Below, one piece after another: positions 61,658 to 64,000 of a stretch of DNA of 64,000 nucleotides (position 1 is its first letter; the number at the start of each line of letters is the position of its first letter). The stretch is from CAVSKL01 sp963728475 [NCBI: Candidatus Eiseniibacteriota bacterium] (GTDB lineage: Bacteria > Eisenbacteria > RBG-16-71-46 > JABDJR01): NCBI GenBank assembly GCA_963728475.1, contig CAVSKL010000002.1:62001-126000 (forward strand). Reading direction: 5' to 3'. A program made the position numbers and the translations under genes. The notes beneath the pieces were generated by a model. It saw only the letters and a list, made by a program, of their open reading frames with translations, searched no databases and was not told where the DNA came from.

Positions 61658-63049
61658 ATGGCCGTTCACACCTTTCCCGACGGGTTTCTCTGGGGCGTGG
61701 CCACCTCGTCCCAGCAGATCGAGGGGGGCGCCCGCGAGGGGGGGCGCGGCGAATCCATCTGGGACCGCTTCGCCTCGGAGCCGGGGCGCATCGCCGACGG
61801 GTCCAACCCCGCCGTCGCCTGCGACCATTTCCACCGCTGGCGCGGCGACGTCGATCTCATGCGCTGGCTGGGGGTGAGCGCGTACCGGTTCTCGGTGGCC
61901 TGGCCGAGGATCGTGCCCGCCGGCACCGGCGCGGTGAACGAGGCCGGGCTCGACTTCTACGACGCTCTCACCGACGCGCTCCTGGAGGCGGGCATCCGGC
62001 CCTTCGTGACCCTCTACCACTGGGACCTTCCCCAGGCCCTCCAGGATCGGGGCGGCTGGGCCTCCCGGGACACCGTCGCCGCCTTCGCAGAGTACGCGGC
62101 GGTGGTGGCCGGCCGGCTCGGCGACCGGGTGCGCCATTGGGCCACCCACAACGAGCCCTGGTGCGCGGCCACCCTGGGCCACGAGGCGGGGGAGCACGCC
62201 CCCGGCCGGCGCGACCCCGCCGAGGCGCTCCGGGTCGCGCATCATCTCCTGTTGTCGCACGGCCGCGCCGTCCCCGCCCTCCGTGCCCACTGTCCCGAGG
62301 CCGAGGTGGGGATCGTGCTGAACCTGGTCCCGGTGGAGGCGGTCTCGGCCGAACCCGCCGACGTGGACGCCGCCCGCCGGCTGGACGGCTCGTTCAATCG
62401 CTGGTATCTGGACCCCCTCTTCCGGGGGCGCTACCCCGGGGATGCGGTGGCCGACCGGGTGCGGCGCGGGCACCTGGCCGGGGACCGGCTTCCCTTCGTG
62501 GAGGCCGGGGACCTGGAGGCGATCGCCGCCCCCCTGGACTTCCTGGGGCTCAATTACTACACCCGGGTGGTGGTGCGGGCGGGGGAGGGGGGCGAGCCGG
62601 CGGCGGTGGCCATGGCCCCGTCCCGGGACCTCACCGAGATGGGCTGGGAGGTCTACCCGGCCGGCCTCGCCGATCTCCTGGGCCGGCTCCACCGCGAGTA
62701 CGCTCCGCCCGCGATCTACGTCACCGAGAACGGCGCCGCCTTTCCCGACGGCCTCGCCGCCGGAGGGCGGGTCTCCGACGAGCGCCGGGTGGAATACTTC
62801 CGGAGCCATCTCGCCGCCGCCCATCGCGCGCTTGCCGCGGGAGTGCCGCTCCGGGGATATTTCGCATGGTCCCTTCTCGACAACTTCGAGTGGGCCCACG
62901 GGTACACCAAGCGGTTCGGCCTGTACCAGGTCGACTTCGCCACCCAACGACGATTTCCGAAAGACAGCGCTTTCTGGTATCGCGACGTCGCGGCCGCGAA
63001 CGGGGTCGAGGACGATGCGCGGGAGGATGCAGCAAGGAGGGTTCCGTGA
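61658..63049 (+). CDS. GH1 beta-glucosidase
   Basis: Encodes 463 residues, cytoplasmic. Family signature FLWGVATSSQQIEGG at the N terminus, acid/base in ATHNEPWCA, nucleophile in IYVTENGAAFPDG, and the C-terminal GYFAWSLLDNFEWAHGYTKRFGLYQVDF. It hydrolyses beta-glucosides from the non-reducing end. It follows the ABC ATPase gene by six bases, and its stop overlaps the next gene (GTGA). Consistent with final breakdown of imported beta-gluco-oligosaccharides. Confidence 0.95.
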   Translation: MAVHTFPDGFLWGVATSSQQIEGGAREGGRGESIWDRFASEPGRIADGSNPAVACDHFHRWRGDVDLMRWLGVSAYRFSVAWPRIVPAGTGAVNEAGLDFYDALTDALLEAGIRPFVTLYHWDLPQALQDRGGWASRDTVAAFAEYAAVVAGRLGDRVRHWATHNEPWCAATLGHEAGEHAPGRRDPAEALRVAHHLLLSHGRAVPALRAHCPEAEVGIVLNLVPVEAVSAEPADVDAARRLDGSFNRWYLDPLFRGRYPGDAVADRVRRGHLAGDRLPFVEAGDLEAIAAPLDFLGLNYYTRVVVRAGEGGEPAAVAMAPSRDLTEMGWEVYPAGLADLLGRLHREYAPPAIYVTENGAAFPDGLAAGGRVSDERRVEYFRSHLAAAHRALAAGVPLRGYFAWSLLDNFEWAHGYTKRFGLYQVDFATQRRFPKDSAFWYRDVAAANGVEDDAREDAARRVP

Positions 63050-64000
63050 GTTCGATACCGATCGCCCGCTTCCGGCGCGCGCTGGGAACGGCGGCCGCGG
63101 TCCTGGGGATCGCGGCGGCAGCGGCGGCCGCGCCGGCGGCGGCGCAACCGGCCGCGTCCGACGCTCCCGCGGTGGTGCGGGTGCTCCCCGACACCGGCGG
63201 CGTCCACCTGAGCGTGGACGGGCGCGACTTCATGATCCTCGGGATGAACTGGGACTACGTTCCGATCGGCGAGAACTACCTCTACAGCCTGTGGACCCAA
63301 CCCGACGACGTCATCGTCGAGGCGCTTTCGCGCGAGATGCCTCTCCTCAGGAATATGGGGGTGAACGCCATCCGCCAGTACGTGGGGATCCCCCCCCGGT
63401 GGGTGCGCTACATCTACGAGCGCTACGGGATCTACACCGTGCTGAACCATCCCTGCGGCCGGTACGGGTACACCCTGGACGGGGTGTGGATCCCCAACGT
63501 GAACTACGCCGATCCCGCTCTCCGGGCCGCGATCACCGCCGACGTGACCGCCATGGTCCGCGAGTACCGGGGGGTGCCCGGGGTGCTGATGTGGCTCCTG
63601 GGGAACGAGAACAACTACGGCCTGGCCTGGACCTCGTTCGAGACGGAAGCGCTGCCGGAAGGGGAGCGCGACCAAGCCCGCGCCCACGAACTCTACTCGC
63701 TCTTCGGCGCCATCATCGACTCGGTGAAGGCCGCCGACCCGTCGCACCCGGTGGCCATCGCCAACGGCGACGTCCAGTACATCGACGTGGTCGCCCGCGA
63801 CTGTCCCCATCTCGACGTGTTCGGCTGCAACGTCTACCGCGGGATCTCCGCCCGCGACCTGTTCCAGGTGGTCCACGACAAGCTCGGGACCCCGGTGATG
63901 TTCACCGAGTTCGGCTCCGACGCGTTCAACGAGAAGGAGATGCACGAGGACCAGCGGATGCAGGCCCGTTACCTCCTGGGGCAGTGGGAGGAGATCTATG
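63046..64000 (+). CDS. Secreted glycoside hydrolase (GH2 TIM-barrel/GH5-like), 3' end outside window
   Basis: At least 318 residues; the frame is open at the window end. The GTG start overlaps the GH1 stop by four bases and has a perfect AAGGAGG. The signal peptide ends near AAAAPAAAQ. The mature barrel begins GVHLSVDGRDFMILGMNWDY, with LMWLLGNENNYGL (acid/base Glu after Asn) and VMFTEFGSDAF (nucleophile Glu), the arrangement of GH2/GH5 clan-A enzymes. It lacks the sugar-binding N domain of large GH2 beta-galactosidases. Linkage specificity cannot be read from the sequence. Confidence 0.85.
   Translation, partial: MSSIPIARFRRALGTAAAVLGIAAAAAAAPAAAQPAASDAPAVVRVLPDTGGVHLSVDGRDFMILGMNWDYVPIGENYLYSLWTQPDDVIVEALSREMPLLRNMGVNAIRQYVGIPPRWVRYIYERYGIYTVLNHPCGRYGYTLDGVWIPNVNYADPALRAAITADVTAMVREYRGVPGVLMWLLGNENNYGLAWTSFETEALPEGERDQARAHELYSLFGAIIDSVKAADPSHPVAIANGDVQYIDVVARDCPHLDVFGCNVYRGISARDLFQVVHDKLGTPVMFTEFGSDAFNEKEMHEDQRMQARYLLGQWEEIY

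Noticed and set aside
60497-62947. 816-codon minus-strand frame opposite the ABC ATPase and GH1
   Set aside because: His/Gly/Pro-rich translation typical of antisense frames at high GC; ABC and GH1 motifs lie on the plus strand.

Overview
The window is about 64 kb of very GC-rich (roughly 70 percent or more), densely coded bacterial chromosome with no tRNA, rRNA, IS element, integrase or CRISPR array that I can see. About 49 protein genes are supported, plus a few fragments. The best guess at the host is an uncultured lineage of the FCB/Eisenbacteria type. The reasons are a FlgD-like C-terminal domain on a secreted glycanase, many outer-membrane barrels and lipoproteins, a DNA topoisomerase VI in a bacterium, and extreme GC. 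This placement is inference. Two genes are each broken by one missing C in a C-run, which suits a draft or metagenome assembly.

Layout. 0.1-2.6 kb: an HNH nuclease gene, then a gene-free stretch with three kinds of short tandem repeat. 2.6-5.7 kb: a secreted M16 peptidase pair, one active and one without the zinc motif. 5.7-12 kb: a divergent operon top6B - kynureninase-like - kynurenine formamidase-like - top6A - secreted zincin. 12-14.5 kb: an outer-membrane protein, then a P-loop kinase coupled to a deoxyhypusine-synthase-like gene. 14.7-19 kb: trehalose operon otsA-otsB-DUF5752-treT. 19-25.4 kb: a frameshifted methyltransferase, a SUMF1-like lipoprotein, a PP2C phosphatase, and a PA2778/PA2779-like pair in which the peptidase carries an outer-membrane-like C terminus. 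25.9-34.1 kb (all minus): GT2, M28 peptidase, P5C dehydrogenase, isocitrate dehydrogenase-like enzyme, TPR/barrel protein and membrane glycosyltransferase.

34.2-39 kb: the stress module prkA-yeaH(DUF444)-spoVR, preceded by a near-consensus sigma-54 promoter. 39.4-44.9 kb: HIT protein, Cys-rich lipoprotein, small secreted protein, YbgC-like thioesterase, AlaX, PTPS, folE and a YncE-like propeller. 45-52.8 kb: GH15 - HAD - zwf - opcA - pgl - barrel - FN3 lipoprotein, a sugar-to-pentose-phosphate operon. 52.8-54 kb: a methyltransferase remnant and a frameshifted ATP-grasp ligase. 54-64 kb: a beta-glucan-like gene group with a GH16-like FlgD-tailed enzyme, a 1151-residue six-hairpin-like protein, GH17, a lone peptide-type ABC ATPase, GH1 and a GH2/GH5-like enzyme cut by the window end.

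Genes are tightly coupled: about a dozen junctions overlap by four bases (ATGA, GTGA or TTGA). Most recognisable promoters combine a TTGAC-type -35 and/or an extended -10 of the form TGNTANNNT. The most notable arrangements are the topoisomerase VI subunits enclosing two kynurenine-type genes, the sigma-54 control of the PrkA module, and the two-route trehalose operon with an internally duplicated DUF5752 protein. Coordinates and motifs were read by eye; family names come from recognised motifs and no database search was run.
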